Shown piece by piece: positions 10,168 through 18,992 of a stretch of DNA of 64,000 nucleotides. The notes below the pieces were generated by a model. The model made no database searches, was not told the DNA's origin, and was given only the letters and a program-made list of their open reading frames with translations. The translations under genes were made by a program, and so were the position numbers. This stretch comes from DATFVA01 sp963839165 (GTDB taxonomy: Bacteria > Bacteroidota > Ignavibacteria > Ignavibacteriales > Ignavibacteriaceae), in contig CAWIUG010000006.1 in NCBI GenBank assembly GCA_963839165.1, positions 451,035 through 515,034 of the forward strand, given 5' to 3'. Every line of letters starts with the position of its first letter. The first letter of the stretch is position 1.

Positions 10168-10593
10168 ATGAAGGCACTAATATTTTCATCTTTTTGCCTG
10201 GTGCTTTTGATTGGTTCCTGTGCAAAGGAAGAAAAAAAAATTGAAGTGTTTAATGCCGAAGCCTTTGCCTATGACCTTGGCGACAGCTGGGAGGTTGACG
10301 CTACTACCAGGGTTAAAGGATTTAAACAAACCGAAAATGAAAATAAGTTCAAGGCTACACTGAGTTATGATATCGATTTAGTAAAACCCGCCGGTGATAC
10401 TGTTAAATCCCTTATAAGCAAAACAGAGGATAAGATCAATGATGAAGAGGTACCTGATGTTCCGGTTGAGATACAATTCGATCTTGATTCGACTTACAGT
10501 GATGGGGATTATAAAATAATTTTTAACATTAAAGATGCTGAAACGGGACAAACCGCTTCAGCATCTGCTCCTTTTAGTCTGAAAAAGGATTAG
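10168..10593 (+). CDS. Small predicted lipoprotein, unknown function
   Basis: 141 residues. The signal peptide ends in a lipobox, VLLIGSC, with Cys at about residue 18. The mature part is a beta-rich domain with alternating polar residues (TTRVKGFKQTENEN, PVEIQFDLDSTYSDGDYKI), possibly an immunoglobulin-like fold. The start is set by GGAGG 6 bp upstream, which overlaps the end of serC, so translation is likely coupled to serC. I do not recognise the family. Confidence 0.7.
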   Translation: MKALIFSSFCLVLLIGSCAKEEKKIEVFNAEAFAYDLGDSWEVDATTRVKGFKQTENENKFKATLSYDIDLVKPAGDTVKSLISKTEDKINDEEVPDVPVEIQFDLDSTYSDGDYKIIFNIKDAETGQTASASAPFSLKKD

Positions 10594-10614
10594 CCGTCAA
10601 ATGCTAATCCTTTT
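10583..10614. terminator. Bidirectional intrinsic terminator carrying both stop codons
   Basis: A perfect 12-bp stem (10583-10594 with 10603-10614) and an 8-nt loop, with A-rich and T-rich outer ends suitable for termination in both directions. It lies between convergent genes. The TAG stops of both flanking genes sit inside the stem arms, so both proteins end in Lys-Asp encoded by the stem. Confidence 0.85.
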
Positions 10615-11095
10615 CATAACTTAATTTGGTGTCCATTGAAGTTCCTTCATTCTCGCCTTCCAGGGATACTACCATAGAATCCCCTGCCGGATGTCTGTAA
10701 GTAATTTTTGCAGGATATCCTTCATCCTGGTTTTCAAAAACAGCAGAGGTATCTGAAACATTAGTAAGTTTTAATGTCTGCTGCTGATCGCCGGGGAGTT
10801 TGATAGTATAAAAAACCTGATTATCGTTTTGCTCAATACGCATATCCTGGGAGTAAACTCTTCTTCCATTTTCATCAGTTGTATAACTTATTCCTTCCAT
10901 AAGTCTGAAATTTTTTTTATGCCAGCTTTCATATAGCCTGGCATCTCCTTGTTTTCCGCGCCAAATATTCTCCATCCAGCTGAGCTTATTAAATCTTCCC
11001 AGATCTTCTGTTTTTTGCTCCTGAGTATCACATCCGGAAATTATAATCAGCATTGACAGAAATAGCAAAATGATATTTATCTTTAATGCTTTCAT
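10604..11095 (-). CDS. DUF6265-like lipoprotein
   Basis: 163 residues. The signal peptide has lipobox IISGC near residue 22. The mature part begins with a WMENIWRGKQGDARLYESWHK segment, then GISYTTDENGR and KLTNVSDTSAVFENQ, resembling the lipocalin-like DUF6265 group. Function is unknown. It is convergent with the serC-linked lipoprotein through a shared terminator; the 3' neighbour on its own strand is absent. Confidence 0.7.
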   Translation of the reverse strand: MKALKINIILLFLSMLIIISGCDTQEQKTEDLGRFNKLSWMENIWRGKQGDARLYESWHKKNFRLMEGISYTTDENGRRVYSQDMRIEQNDNQVFYTIKLPGDQQQTLKLTNVSDTSAVFENQDEGYPAKITYRHPAGDSMVVSLEGENEGTSMDTKLSYEKD

Positions 11096-11199
11096 ATTTC
11101 ATTCTTATTATTATGAAAGTATAATGTAAAAGATATGTATATGGATTAATGTGAAATGAAAAACAGAAAACAGGAAATGTGAGTAGGCCGTGGTAAGGA

Positions 11200-11586
11200 T
11201 TAATTGTGATTAAAATATTTTTCAGGGATTGGTTTTCGGCCTGCATAACCCTTATCTATTTCATGATAGAAACGGATGTTTTCCTCGTCACTCCTCCAGC
11301 ATAGGAATACTTCCTGTCCTTCGATTATTGCAGGAAAATCAACCAGGCCGATTGAAAAGTTCCAATCTTTATAGAAACAGCCTATTTCTTCTAGCTCTGC
11401 CATGAATCCATTCAGATCATCTACCATCTTTTTTACTTCAGGATCTGACTCAATCACACCATCCTTATCTTCGGTTAGTAATCTGATTTCCCGGGAAGTA
11501 TTAAGAATATCCTCAACAATTTTCCTTACAAGAGGAAGAGTCTTATGAGCTTCTTCAGGGTTAAAATATCTGGCCGCAGTAATCAT
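11200..11586 (-). CDS. DUF2203 family protein
   Basis: 128 residues matching DUF2203: the N-terminal AARYFNPEEAHKTLPLVRKIV, a helical middle, then IGLVDFPAIIEGQEVFLCWRSDEENIRFYHE and GYAGRKPIP. The protein is soluble and without a signal peptide. The family has no established function; members are typically about 120-140 residues, as here. It stands alone with no obvious operon partner. Confidence 0.8.
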   Translation of the reverse strand: MITAARYFNPEEAHKTLPLVRKIVEDILNTSREIRLLTEDKDGVIESDPEVKKMVDDLNGFMAELEEIGCFYKDWNFSIGLVDFPAIIEGQEVFLCWRSDEENIRFYHEIDKGYAGRKPIPEKYFNHN

Positions 11587-11757
11587 TTTTTATGTTATTC
11601 CTTCCTTACTTTAATCTGTTTAAAATTACAACTTTATTTATTCAAAAAAAGTTCAAAATAATCACAGAATGTGATACGGTCAGAATATCTTGCCTCAAAT
11701 CAAAATAATTAATATGGTAAATTTATATGATTATTATCATATAAGTTATATTAAAGA

Positions 11758-12741
11758 ATGTACAGGAAATTTCTTGTTCCGGCCTTATATATTGTTGCAG
11801 CCTGTATAGGGTTTATAGACAGCTTCGCAACCAGAATTGACACCACATACGATGAACTAAATAAATCCCGGCGAGAGGCTAAAAACTGTTCATTTCCACT
11901 TGCCGCGGTAGGTGATCTTCAGAGAACCTCGGTCTGGGAATATATGGCGGGAAGAGAAAGCAACGATGTTGAAAGAAAAGAAATTATTGGGAATATTGTT
12001 GAGCATAATCCCGGGTCTGTCGTTCTGCTTGGAGATATGGTCTTTGAAGGAGATAATATAGACCACTGGAAATATTTTGACAGTTTGATGATACCAGTAA
12101 TTAAAAGAAATATTCCTATTTTTCCCGTTATCGGTAATCATGAATATTGGGGTAAGAACAGGATTGCCCTTCAGTACCTTACAAAAAGATTTTCAATATT
12201 AAAAGGGAGCCACTGGTATACCGAGATATGCGACAGCGTTGCATTGATATTTCTTGATTCAAATGATCTGGAATATTCCAGTGAAGAATGGCAGAGTCAA
12301 ATCGAGTGGTTCAGGAATAAATTGCTTCTATATGATAATGATTCATCCATAAAAGGAATACTCGTTTTTGCACATCACCCTCCTTATACAAACAGTCTCA
12401 TAACGGGTGATGAAATGCAGGTACAGCTAGGATTTGTTCCCGCTTTCGATAAATCGAAAAAAACCCTTGCCCTGATTACGGGTCATGCTCATACCTATGA
12501 AAGGTTTATTGAAAAAGGAAAAACTTTTATAGTTTCCGGCGGCGGCGGTGGTCCTAGAGTACTGCTCAGAACAGGCGATAGTACTCATCATGATTATTAC
12601 AAGGGTCCTTCCCCCCGACCATTTAATTATCTTCTGATTAATAGGGAAGAAGGCGGATTAAGCATTGTGGTAAAGGGTGTCAGAAAGGGCAGCACTGATT
12701 TTTTTACCTTGGAACACTTCACTCTCCCTTTTAGTAAATAA
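11758..12741 (+). CDS. Secreted calcineurin-like metallophosphoesterase
   Basis: 327 residues. The N-terminal signal sequence spans about residues 1-24. Metallophosphatase motifs in order are VGDLQ (a D-x-Q variant of the usual D-x-H), GDMVFEGD, GNHEYWG, FAHHPPY and GHAHTYERF, forming a di-metal site. The late GGGGGP loop is common in purple acid phosphatase-like members. It probably acts in the periplasm on phosphate esters; the substrate is unknown. No strong ribosome-binding site precedes the ATG. Confidence 0.82.
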   Translation: MYRKFLVPALYIVAACIGFIDSFATRIDTTYDELNKSRREAKNCSFPLAAVGDLQRTSVWEYMAGRESNDVERKEIIGNIVEHNPGSVVLLGDMVFEGDNIDHWKYFDSLMIPVIKRNIPIFPVIGNHEYWGKNRIALQYLTKRFSILKGSHWYTEICDSVALIFLDSNDLEYSSEEWQSQIEWFRNKLLLYDNDSSIKGILVFAHHPPYTNSLITGDEMQVQLGFVPAFDKSKKTLALITGHAHTYERFIEKGKTFIVSGGGGGPRVLLRTGDSTHHDYYKGPSPRPFNYLLINREEGGLSIVVKGVRKGSTDFFTLEHFTLPFSK

Positions 12742-12816
12742 TTTGTGAATGATGAAACTAAATGTAGTCTTTTGCTTCTAATTAGTATAGAATTATTATT
12801 TAAAATGGGAACAATA

Positions 12817-13428
12817 ATGGATTTTTTATGGCTCAAGAAGAGAATTGACGAATCAGCAATTTCATATCAGGAATATATTAAAAGAACAGCAAAAGAAATT
12901 TCAGAGATGAAAGCCGACAGCTTTACGTCACCAGAATTAAAAAAATTGAACATCCAATCCCTTAACCTTCAGCGGAACCGCAGGATAGCCAGGTATTATC
13001 AGCCCGGATCTGAAATAAGCCGAATGTTAAAGGAACTCTCAGAACCTCAGCTATGGATGGTAATTACAGAAAGCTGGTGCGGAGACTCGGGCCAGAACCT
13101 TCCATACATCGCTGTTATGGCAGAACAAAATCCTTTAATAGAACTAAAAATAATATTGCGTGATTCTAACCCCGATGTGATGGACCAATTTCTTACGAAT
13201 GGAACGAGGAGCATTCCGATACTGGCTGCATATAATCAATCAGGAGATGAACTATTTCGCTGGGGTCCCCGTCCAGGATTCGCTGTCGGGCTTATTAACC
13301 AGTGGAAATCGGAAGGAATAGAGAAACCTGAATGGACAGAAAAGCTGCATTATTGGTATGCAAAAGACAAAGGGTGTGAACTGGAAAAGGAATTTCTAAA
13401 TTTGATTGAACCTATTTTTCATCTTTAA
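12817..13428 (+). CDS. Thioredoxin-like protein with CGDS active-site variant
   Basis: About 203 residues of the bacterial thioredoxin_9 type. The active-site segment is VITESWCGDSGQNLP, with one cysteine in the CxxC position (CGDS). A cis-Pro region follows at RSIPILAAYN. The lone Cys suggests something other than an ordinary dithiol reductase. Several starts are possible (GTG 12745, ATG 12805, ATG 12817). I chose 12817 because the protein core begins there; the preceding GGGA is a weak ribosome-binding site. It ends just before a strong hairpin shared with pruA. Confidence 0.72.
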   Translation: MDFLWLKKRIDESAISYQEYIKRTAKEISEMKADSFTSPELKKLNIQSLNLQRNRRIARYYQPGSEISRMLKELSEPQLWMVITESWCGDSGQNLPYIAVMAEQNPLIELKIILRDSNPDVMDQFLTNGTRSIPILAAYNQSGDELFRWGPRPGFAVGLINQWKSEGIEKPEWTEKLHYWYAKDKGCELEKEFLNLIEPIFHL

Positions 13429-13435
13429 TAAGGAA

Positions 13436-13463
13436 GCTGTCTCAATTAGAGTCTTGAGACAGC
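13436..13463. terminator. Terminator hairpin between convergent genes; shares the GCTGTCTCAA repeat core
   Basis: A perfect 10-bp stem (13436-13445 with 13454-13463) and 8-nt loop between the convergent thioredoxin-like gene and pruA. The arm sequence GCTGTCTCAA recurs as the terminal inverted repeat of the element at 39945-40062, so this may be a minimal copy of a dispersed palindromic repeat used as a terminator. Confidence 0.75.
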
Positions 13464-13480
13464 AACCTGGTTTATTCGAA

Positions 13481-15112
13481 TCATTTTTCATTCATAAATG
13501 GATATTTCCAGTCCTTCGGAGGAACAAAAGTTTCTTTTATTGATCTTACTGTCATCCACCTCAGTATATTCATCCCGCTGCCTGCTTTATCATTTGTACC
13601 CGAAGCCCGTCCTCCGCCAAAGGGCTGCTGACCGACAACAGCAGCGGTTGGTTTATCATTTATGTAGAAGTTTCCTGCGGCATCTCTAAGCTTATTAGAC
13701 ATCTTTACAAGAATTTCCCTATCCTGCGACCATATGGCACCGGTAAGAGCATATGGAGAGGTATTGTTACAGAGTTCCAGAGTTTCGTCAAATTTTTCAT
13801 CTTCATAAACATAGATGGTCAGTACAGGACCGAATATCTCCTCCTGCATTGATTTAAAATTCGGATTTGTAGTTACAATCGTTGTCGGCTCTATGAAATA
13901 TCCTTCCTGGTCGTTGCAATTCCCACCGGTAATTATCTCAGCATCCTTTGCATCCTTTGCAAAATCGATATAAGATTTAATGCTTTCATAAGCACCCTTG
14001 TCAATTACCGCTCCCATAAAATTGGTAAAATCTTCAATATTGCCCATCTTTAATTTCTCTACTTCAGAAGTATATTTCTGCTTAAATTCACTCCAGATCG
14101 ATTTTGCAATATACATTCGTGATGCTGCTGAACATTTTTGTCCCTGATATTCAAAGGCTCCTCTGATGGCGGCTACAACAAGTGCATCAACATCAGCTGA
14201 TTTATGAGCAAAAATAAAATCCTTACCACCTGTTTCACCAACTATCCTTGGGTAATATTTTGAATCCTGTAGATTATCACCAATCGTCTTCCACATTCCC
14301 TGGAATACTGCAGTAGATCCCGTAAAATGTATGCCCGCAAGATCAGGACTTGCCATTACAGGGTTGCCAACCTGACTACCAGAACCCGGGATAAAATTAA
14401 TAACTCCTTTAGGTAAACCTGCTTCTTCCCAAAGTTTCATCAGGAAATAGGCTGAATAGACGGCACTGGATGCAGGTTTCCAAAGAGTAACATTACCTAT
14501 AATGGCGGGAGCGGTAGGTAGATTTCCTGCAATGGAGGTAAAGTTAAATGGAGTAACTGCAAAGATAAAACCTTCAAGAGGCCGGTATTCCAATCGATTC
14601 CACATTCCTTTAGGAGAATATGGTTGTTCTCCCATTAGCTGAGTCATATAGTATGTATTAAAACGCCAGAAATCTATCAATTCACAGGCAGAATCGATCT
14701 CAGCCTGGTATGCGGTTTTAGATTGTCCCAGCATCGTGGCTGCATTTATAGTAGCACGCCAGGGACCGGATAAGAGTTCGGCTGCTTTGTGAAATATGGA
14801 AGCCCTATGCTCCCAGGGCATTTCTGACCATTTTTTCCTCGCTACAAGCGCGGCTTCTATAGCCATTTTAACTTCTTTTTCCCCAGCTTTATGATATATG
14901 CCAAGCTTTTTTGAAAGATTGTGCGGAACCCTGATCTCAGCGGTTTTCCCCGATTTAACTTCCTCTCCCCCTATAATTAAGGGAATTTCTATTTCTTTCG
15001 ACTGTAGTTCAGAGAGTTTACTCTTCAGTTCTGCTTTTTCAGGACTACCGGGGGCATAATTTAATATCGGCTCATTTATCGGTACTGGTAATTTGAAATA
15101 TGCATTAGACAT
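13481..15112 (-). CDS. pruA: 1-pyrroline-5-carboxylate dehydrogenase
   Basis: 543-residue aldehyde dehydrogenase-superfamily enzyme that oxidises glutamate semialdehyde/P5C to glutamate in proline catabolism. The N-terminal NEPILNYAPGSPEKAEL is typical of the stand-alone group 1 enzyme. FAVTPFNFTSIAGN, the NAD-fold GSGSQVG and HFTGST, the Glu motif VGETGGKD and the catalytic Cys segment YQGQKCSAASR are all intact. A GAGGGAG ribosome-binding site precedes the ATG. No proline dehydrogenase gene lies nearby. Confidence 0.95.
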   Translation of the reverse strand: MSNAYFKLPVPINEPILNYAPGSPEKAELKSKLSELQSKEIEIPLIIGGEEVKSGKTAEIRVPHNLSKKLGIYHKAGEKEVKMAIEAALVARKKWSEMPWEHRASIFHKAAELLSGPWRATINAATMLGQSKTAYQAEIDSACELIDFWRFNTYYMTQLMGEQPYSPKGMWNRLEYRPLEGFIFAVTPFNFTSIAGNLPTAPAIIGNVTLWKPASSAVYSAYFLMKLWEEAGLPKGVINFIPGSGSQVGNPVMASPDLAGIHFTGSTAVFQGMWKTIGDNLQDSKYYPRIVGETGGKDFIFAHKSADVDALVVAAIRGAFEYQGQKCSAASRMYIAKSIWSEFKQKYTSEVEKLKMGNIEDFTNFMGAVIDKGAYESIKSYIDFAKDAKDAEIITGGNCNDQEGYFIEPTTIVTTNPNFKSMQEEIFGPVLTIYVYEDEKFDETLELCNNTSPYALTGAIWSQDREILVKMSNKLRDAAGNFYINDKPTAAVVGQQPFGGGRASGTNDKAGSGMNILRWMTVRSIKETFVPPKDWKYPFMNEK

Positions 15113-15237
15113 CTATTTTTCTCCCTCTTCGTTTTATCGAAGTTTATAGTTTTTTTGATTTTTGAACTATAAAATTACGGCATTAATGCCTCATCTTCAA
15201 TGAAATATGATATCTGGCAGATACTGTTAGGATAATG

Positions 15238-16728
15238 TTAGACTACTTTGAGAGTAAAACAAAACTCGGTTTCTTCACCGGAAACTGATTTTACCTCTAT
15301 TTCCCCGCCGTGTAGTTTTACTATAGATTTAACGATTGAAAGCCCCAGCCCTGTTCCTCCGGTTTTCCTGCTTCTTGATGTCTCAATTCTGTAGAACCTA
15401 TCAAAAATTTTAACCCTGTCTTCTTCACAAATTCCTTCCCCTTTATTGAGGACCGAAACCTTGACTGTCCTTCCGGATTTGTGCGCCGTTATTAGAATAG
15501 GTTCATCTTCATATCCGTATTTTATAGCATTTTCAATCAGGTTCGTCATTACCTGCCTGATCAGACCTGGGTCTGCTTCAACCTGGATCTCATCATTGGT
15601 ATTCAGAATGAGTCTGTTGTTTTTATCGGACGATAAATAATCAAGAGAATCTACCGTTCTCTTAAGAAAATCCTTGAGATCCAGCTTTTCCAGATTTGCT
15701 TTGATGAGTTTATTATCAAACCGCGAAACCAGAAACAAACGATCTACTATATTTATCAGCCTTAGGACTTCTTCATAGTTACTTTTTAATGTATCCCTAT
15801 ATTGCTCAGGTGTTTTAGGATGCCGTAAGGCCACTTCAACCTCTCCCCGCAGTATTGTCAGAGGAGTCTTTAATTCATGTGAAGCAGCTATTGAAAATTG
15901 ATTCATATAATCGATGGATGTTTTTAACCTATTTATCATTCTGTTCAGTGTATGTACAAGTCTTCCGTATTCATCATTAAATTCTTCACCGGGGATCTTT
16001 TCATTTAAATTCTGGGTTGTTATTTCATCAGTTTTTTTTGTGATTTTGTCTATTCTTCTTAGAGATCGGGCTGATATGATTGAGCCGCCTATTATCGATA
16101 AAATAAAGAAAAGAGGAGCAACTATTATATAAATATCTGTCAGATTAGTAAGGGTTTCCTCTATCAGGTGCGAAGGATAAGCCACCGTTATTTTATAGTT
16201 CTGTTTTTTTAAATATGCGGTTCTTATTGGATATTCTGATAGACGGCTGTTATGGATATTTTTAATAATAATCCTATCCTGGGTAACATCGGGAAAAGGA
16301 ATTTTTTGATCGATGAGGTTCTGCGTTTTAAACAACATATTTCCGTTTAATTCAACCTGTACATAACTGTTCCTCGGATTTAAAGCAACCGCTTCAAATA
16401 TCAGATCATAAACCAATTCGTCTGCAGAAGAATACACAGAATCAGGTTGGAAGCTTGAAAGATCAACTTTACTTTCCTCAACAAAATTATATATCATTTC
16501 TGCCTGTTTTGATAACGACCTATCAAGATCTTTCATCATCGTATGATCCAGGTAAAGAAAGACGGTTATCCCGATGATAATTTCGAGGAATAGGAATAAT
16601 CCCGAGTACCATATGGTTGTCTTAAACCGGGTGGTTTTAATAAGCTCTTTAAATTTCAAAGGTTTTCTTAACTTATTCACCGTATAATACTCTTTTCCTT
16701 CAAGCTTTACAAAAAAAAAGGAGAGCAT
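15238..16728 (-). CDS. Two-component sensor histidine kinase (CusS/HAMP type)
   Basis: Two membrane helices flank a periplasmic sensor domain (residues about 37-205). Next come a HAMP region, the HisKA box AASHELKTPLTIL with the phospho-accepting His, and ATPase boxes NLIENAIKYG and GGTGLGLSIV. It pairs with the response regulator 178 bp upstream. The start is uncertain. The ATG at 16728 has AAGGAG 10 bp upstream but lies in the loop of a terminator-like hairpin. A GTG at 16680 would avoid this and give about 480 residues beginning VNKLRKPLKFK. The signal sensed is unknown. Confidence 0.9.
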   Translation of the reverse strand: MLSFFFVKLEGKEYYTVNKLRKPLKFKELIKTTRFKTTIWYSGLFLFLEIIIGITVFLYLDHTMMKDLDRSLSKQAEMIYNFVEESKVDLSSFQPDSVYSSADELVYDLIFEAVALNPRNSYVQVELNGNMLFKTQNLIDQKIPFPDVTQDRIIIKNIHNSRLSEYPIRTAYLKKQNYKITVAYPSHLIEETLTNLTDIYIIVAPLFFILSIIGGSIISARSLRRIDKITKKTDEITTQNLNEKIPGEEFNDEYGRLVHTLNRMINRLKTSIDYMNQFSIAASHELKTPLTILRGEVEVALRHPKTPEQYRDTLKSNYEEVLRLINIVDRLFLVSRFDNKLIKANLEKLDLKDFLKRTVDSLDYLSSDKNNRLILNTNDEIQVEADPGLIRQVMTNLIENAIKYGYEDEPILITAHKSGRTVKVSVLNKGEGICEEDRVKIFDRFYRIETSRSRKTGGTGLGLSIVKSIVKLHGGEIEVKSVSGEETEFCFTLKVV

Positions 16729-16744
16729 CAGTATTGCTCTCCTT
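16711..16744 (-). terminator. Terminator-like hairpin upstream of or overlapping the kinase start
   Basis: On the minus strand a 10-bp stem (16744-16735 with 16727-16718, outer pairs A-T) with a 7-nt loop is followed by a run of nine T. It lies 163 bp after the response regulator stop. Its 5' arm contains AAGGAG and its loop contains a possible ATG for the kinase, so it could also hide the ribosome-binding site. Confidence 0.75.
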
Positions 16745-16906
16745 GCCCTCCTTTTATCTACCGGGTAATCATTCGCTCCTATTTAACCAGTCATAAACTT
16801 CTCTTTTCTTCAGTCATTCTCAAAGGAGGTAGTTATATATATTGAACTACTGGCTCAAATTTAAGCTGTGAATATTAAACTTTTCTTAAAGTACGATTAA
16901 ATTTTA

Positions 16907-17581
16907 TTAATTTTTTTCTTTTAAGATATATCCGACTCCGCGGATAGTATGAAGGAGAGGATTATCGAACTGTCTGTCAATTTTATTACGCAGTTTATTT
17001 ATGTACACATCGATTACATTTGTGTCGGAATCAAAATGGTAGTCATATACATGCTCTGAAAGCAGGGTCCTTGACACAACGTGGTTCTTATGCCTTAAAA
17101 GGTATTCGAGAATCGAATACTCCTTGGGAGTAAGTGTAATCTCAATTCCTGAACGCATTACCTTATGAGATTGGGTATCGAGTATTAGATCTCCTGCTTT
17201 TAATTCTACCGATTTAGTTTTTTCATTTCTTCTTAATAGGGCCCTGATACGGGCAAGCAGTTCCTCAAAGGCAAAAGGTTTGGTGAGATAATCGTCAGCC
17301 CCTGAATCCAATCCCTCTACTTTATTCTCAATGGTATCTTTGGCTGTAAGCATCAGAACCGGGGTGTTTATTTTTTCAGCTCTGACTTCTTTCAGTATTG
17401 TGAACCCGTCCTTAACGGGAAGCATTACATCCATAATCATCAAATCATATTCTTCACCGAAGGCAAGCTTCAATCCTTCTTTTCCATCAAAGGCAACATC
17501 AACAGTATAATATTCCTCTTCAAGTCCTTTCTTTATAAAAGAGGCTACCTTCTTCTCATCTTCAATTAAAAGGATTTTCAT
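16907..17581 (-). CDS. OmpR/PhoB-family response regulator
   Basis: 224 residues. The receiver domain has acidic E7/D8, phospho-acceptor D51 in MDVMLPVKDG, T in MLTAKD and K in YLTKPF. The C-terminal winged-helix DNA-binding domain contains LTPKEYSILEYLL and ends RGVGYILKEK. It is probably partnered with the histidine kinase just downstream. No ribosome-binding site precedes the ATG; a terminator-like hairpin ends only about 13 bp upstream, leaving little room for a separate promoter. Confidence 0.93.
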   Translation of the reverse strand: MKILLIEDEKKVASFIKKGLEEEYYTVDVAFDGKEGLKLAFGEEYDLMIMDVMLPVKDGFTILKEVRAEKINTPVLMLTAKDTIENKVEGLDSGADDYLTKPFAFEELLARIRALLRRNEKTKSVELKAGDLILDTQSHKVMRSGIEITLTPKEYSILEYLLRHKNHVVSRTLLSEHVYDYHFDSDTNVIDVYINKLRNKIDRQFDNPLLHTIRGVGYILKEKN

Positions 17582-17593
17582 AGAGGAAAAATA

Positions 17594-17625
17594 TAAAAAA
17601 AAGGAGAGTTTTTATACTCTCCTTC
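17594..17625 (-). terminator. Terminator-like hairpin directly upstream of the response regulator
   Basis: Minus-strand stem of 8 bp (17624-17617 with 17608-17601), an 8-nt loop and a following T run. Its arm AAGGAGAG/CTCTCCTT is the same as in the hairpin ahead of the kinase. It can end transcription of the Lys-rich protein gene, but it lies within the 5' leader of the regulator. Confidence 0.8.
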
Positions 17626-17650
17626 AAATTTACATCTCATAACTGTAAAT

Positions 17651-17989
17651 TTATTTCTTTTGAGGAGTATTGCTCTCTTTTTTCTGTGTCTTTTTAATCA
17701 TCTTTATATGATGAACCGCTTCCTTTTTACTTAACTTTTTGGAGGGCTCATTTTTTAAAATTTTCCTGCCTTTAACTTTACTGGTTTTCTCTGTGGTCTT
17801 TTTATTGATTACTGCATTTTCTTTCTGAAGTTTCATTTCATGGGTCTTGGTTGCTTTCGTCAGTTGTTTCGCCTGGGATTGACTATTATTTTTAGCTGTT
17901 GTAACTGGTTTTTCCTGCGCAAAAGCTGAAATGTTCAAACTTAAAAATATCAGGGCTGCGGAAAGAGAAAAAATTAAACGGGTTTTCAT
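17651..17989 (-). CDS. Small Lys-rich secreted protein
   Basis: 112 residues. A signal peptide (MKTRLIFSLSAALIFLSLNI) likely cleaves after AFA. The mature chain is very basic and low in complexity, dominated by K, T, E, Q and S, ending KKTQKKESNTPQKK. No domain is recognised; similar small basic exported proteins occur beside envelope-stress two-component systems, but no function can be assigned. The ATG at 17989 is preferred over an in-frame TTG at 18001 because GAGG precedes it. It lies upstream of the response regulator on the same strand. Confidence 0.65.
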   Translation of the reverse strand: MKTRLIFSLSAALIFLSLNISAFAQEKPVTTAKNNSQSQAKQLTKATKTHEMKLQKENAVINKKTTEKTSKVKGRKILKNEPSKKLSKKEAVHHIKMIKKTQKKESNTPQKK

Positions 17990-18194
17990 TTTATACCTCA
18001 ATAGGTTCTACAAATCATGTTATTTACCCGGGAAATATATTTTCAACAAATGAATAACATCTTAAAAAAGAATTAAAAAATTTTAATCATAATTCAGCAT
18101 ACTCCTTGCCTCACCTCACCCCTGTGACTGTTCTAATATTTTTAATCTTCCTTAATATCTATATACAGGTTAAGTATAATATAGATGAGTTAAA

Positions 18195-18971
18195 ATGCGT
18201 GCAATATGGTCAGGAACTATCAGCTTTGGGCTGGTAACCATACCTGTTAGGCTCTTTAGCGGTTCCGAATCACATTCTCTTGATTTGGACATGTTGAGGA
18301 AAGATGATCTTTGTCCGGTAAAATATGCTCGTGTGTGCAGGTCAGACGGGAAAGAGATTCCTTACGAAGATATCGTTAAAGGCTACGAATACAATGAGGG
18401 GGACTACATAGTACTTGAAAAAGAGGACTTCGAGAAAGCTAACGTTAAAAAGACTAAAACTATCGATATCCAGGATTTTGTAATGGAATCTGAAGTCGAC
18501 ACAATCTTTTATGAAAAGCCGTACTACCTGGAGCCTGATAAGGGCGGAGATAAACCATATGCACTTCTCCGGGAAGCATTAAAAAAATCAAAAAAAGTCG
18601 GGATAGCTGATTTTGTTTTAAGAAATCGAGAGCATATTGCTGTTATAAAGCCTTACGGGAATCTACTGCTGTTAAATCAGCTAAGGTACCACGATGAAAT
18701 TAGGGAAACGGCAGAGTTAAATCTCCCTGAGGCCAAATTGGTAAAGGAGAAAGAATTGAAGATGGCTATGTCTCTCATAGATCAGACTACGGCAAAATTC
18801 AAACCGGAGGAATACGAGGATACATACATAGAGGATCTGAAAAAAATAATCGAGGCAAAGGCCAAGGGAAAGAAACCGATGGTCAAAGGAAAAGCACCCA
18901 AGAAATCAAACGTTGTGGATATGATGACGTTGCTTAAAAAGAGCCTTGAAGAGAAAAAAAACGCAGCATAA
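18195..18971 (+). CDS. ku: Non-homologous end-joining protein Ku
   Basis: 258 residues. The N-terminal MRAIWSGTISFGLVTIPV is the bacterial Ku hallmark. The Ku core follows (CPVKYARVC, EDFEKANVKKTKTIDI, YYLEP, ALLREAL), with the late MSLIDQTTAKFKPEEYEDTY segment and a basic C-terminal tail. It forms a homodimeric ring on DNA ends and recruits LigD, which is encoded about 1 kb downstream. The length is normal for bacterial Ku. Confidence 0.96.
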   Translation: MRAIWSGTISFGLVTIPVRLFSGSESHSLDLDMLRKDDLCPVKYARVCRSDGKEIPYEDIVKGYEYNEGDYIVLEKEDFEKANVKKTKTIDIQDFVMESEVDTIFYEKPYYLEPDKGGDKPYALLREALKKSKKVGIADFVLRNREHIAVIKPYGNLLLLNQLRYHDEIRETAELNLPEAKLVKEKELKMAMSLIDQTTAKFKPEEYEDTYIEDLKKIIEAKAKGKKPMVKGKAPKKSNVVDMMTLLKKSLEEKKNAA

Positions 18972-18992
18972 GTAAATGATCAGGAGATTGAT

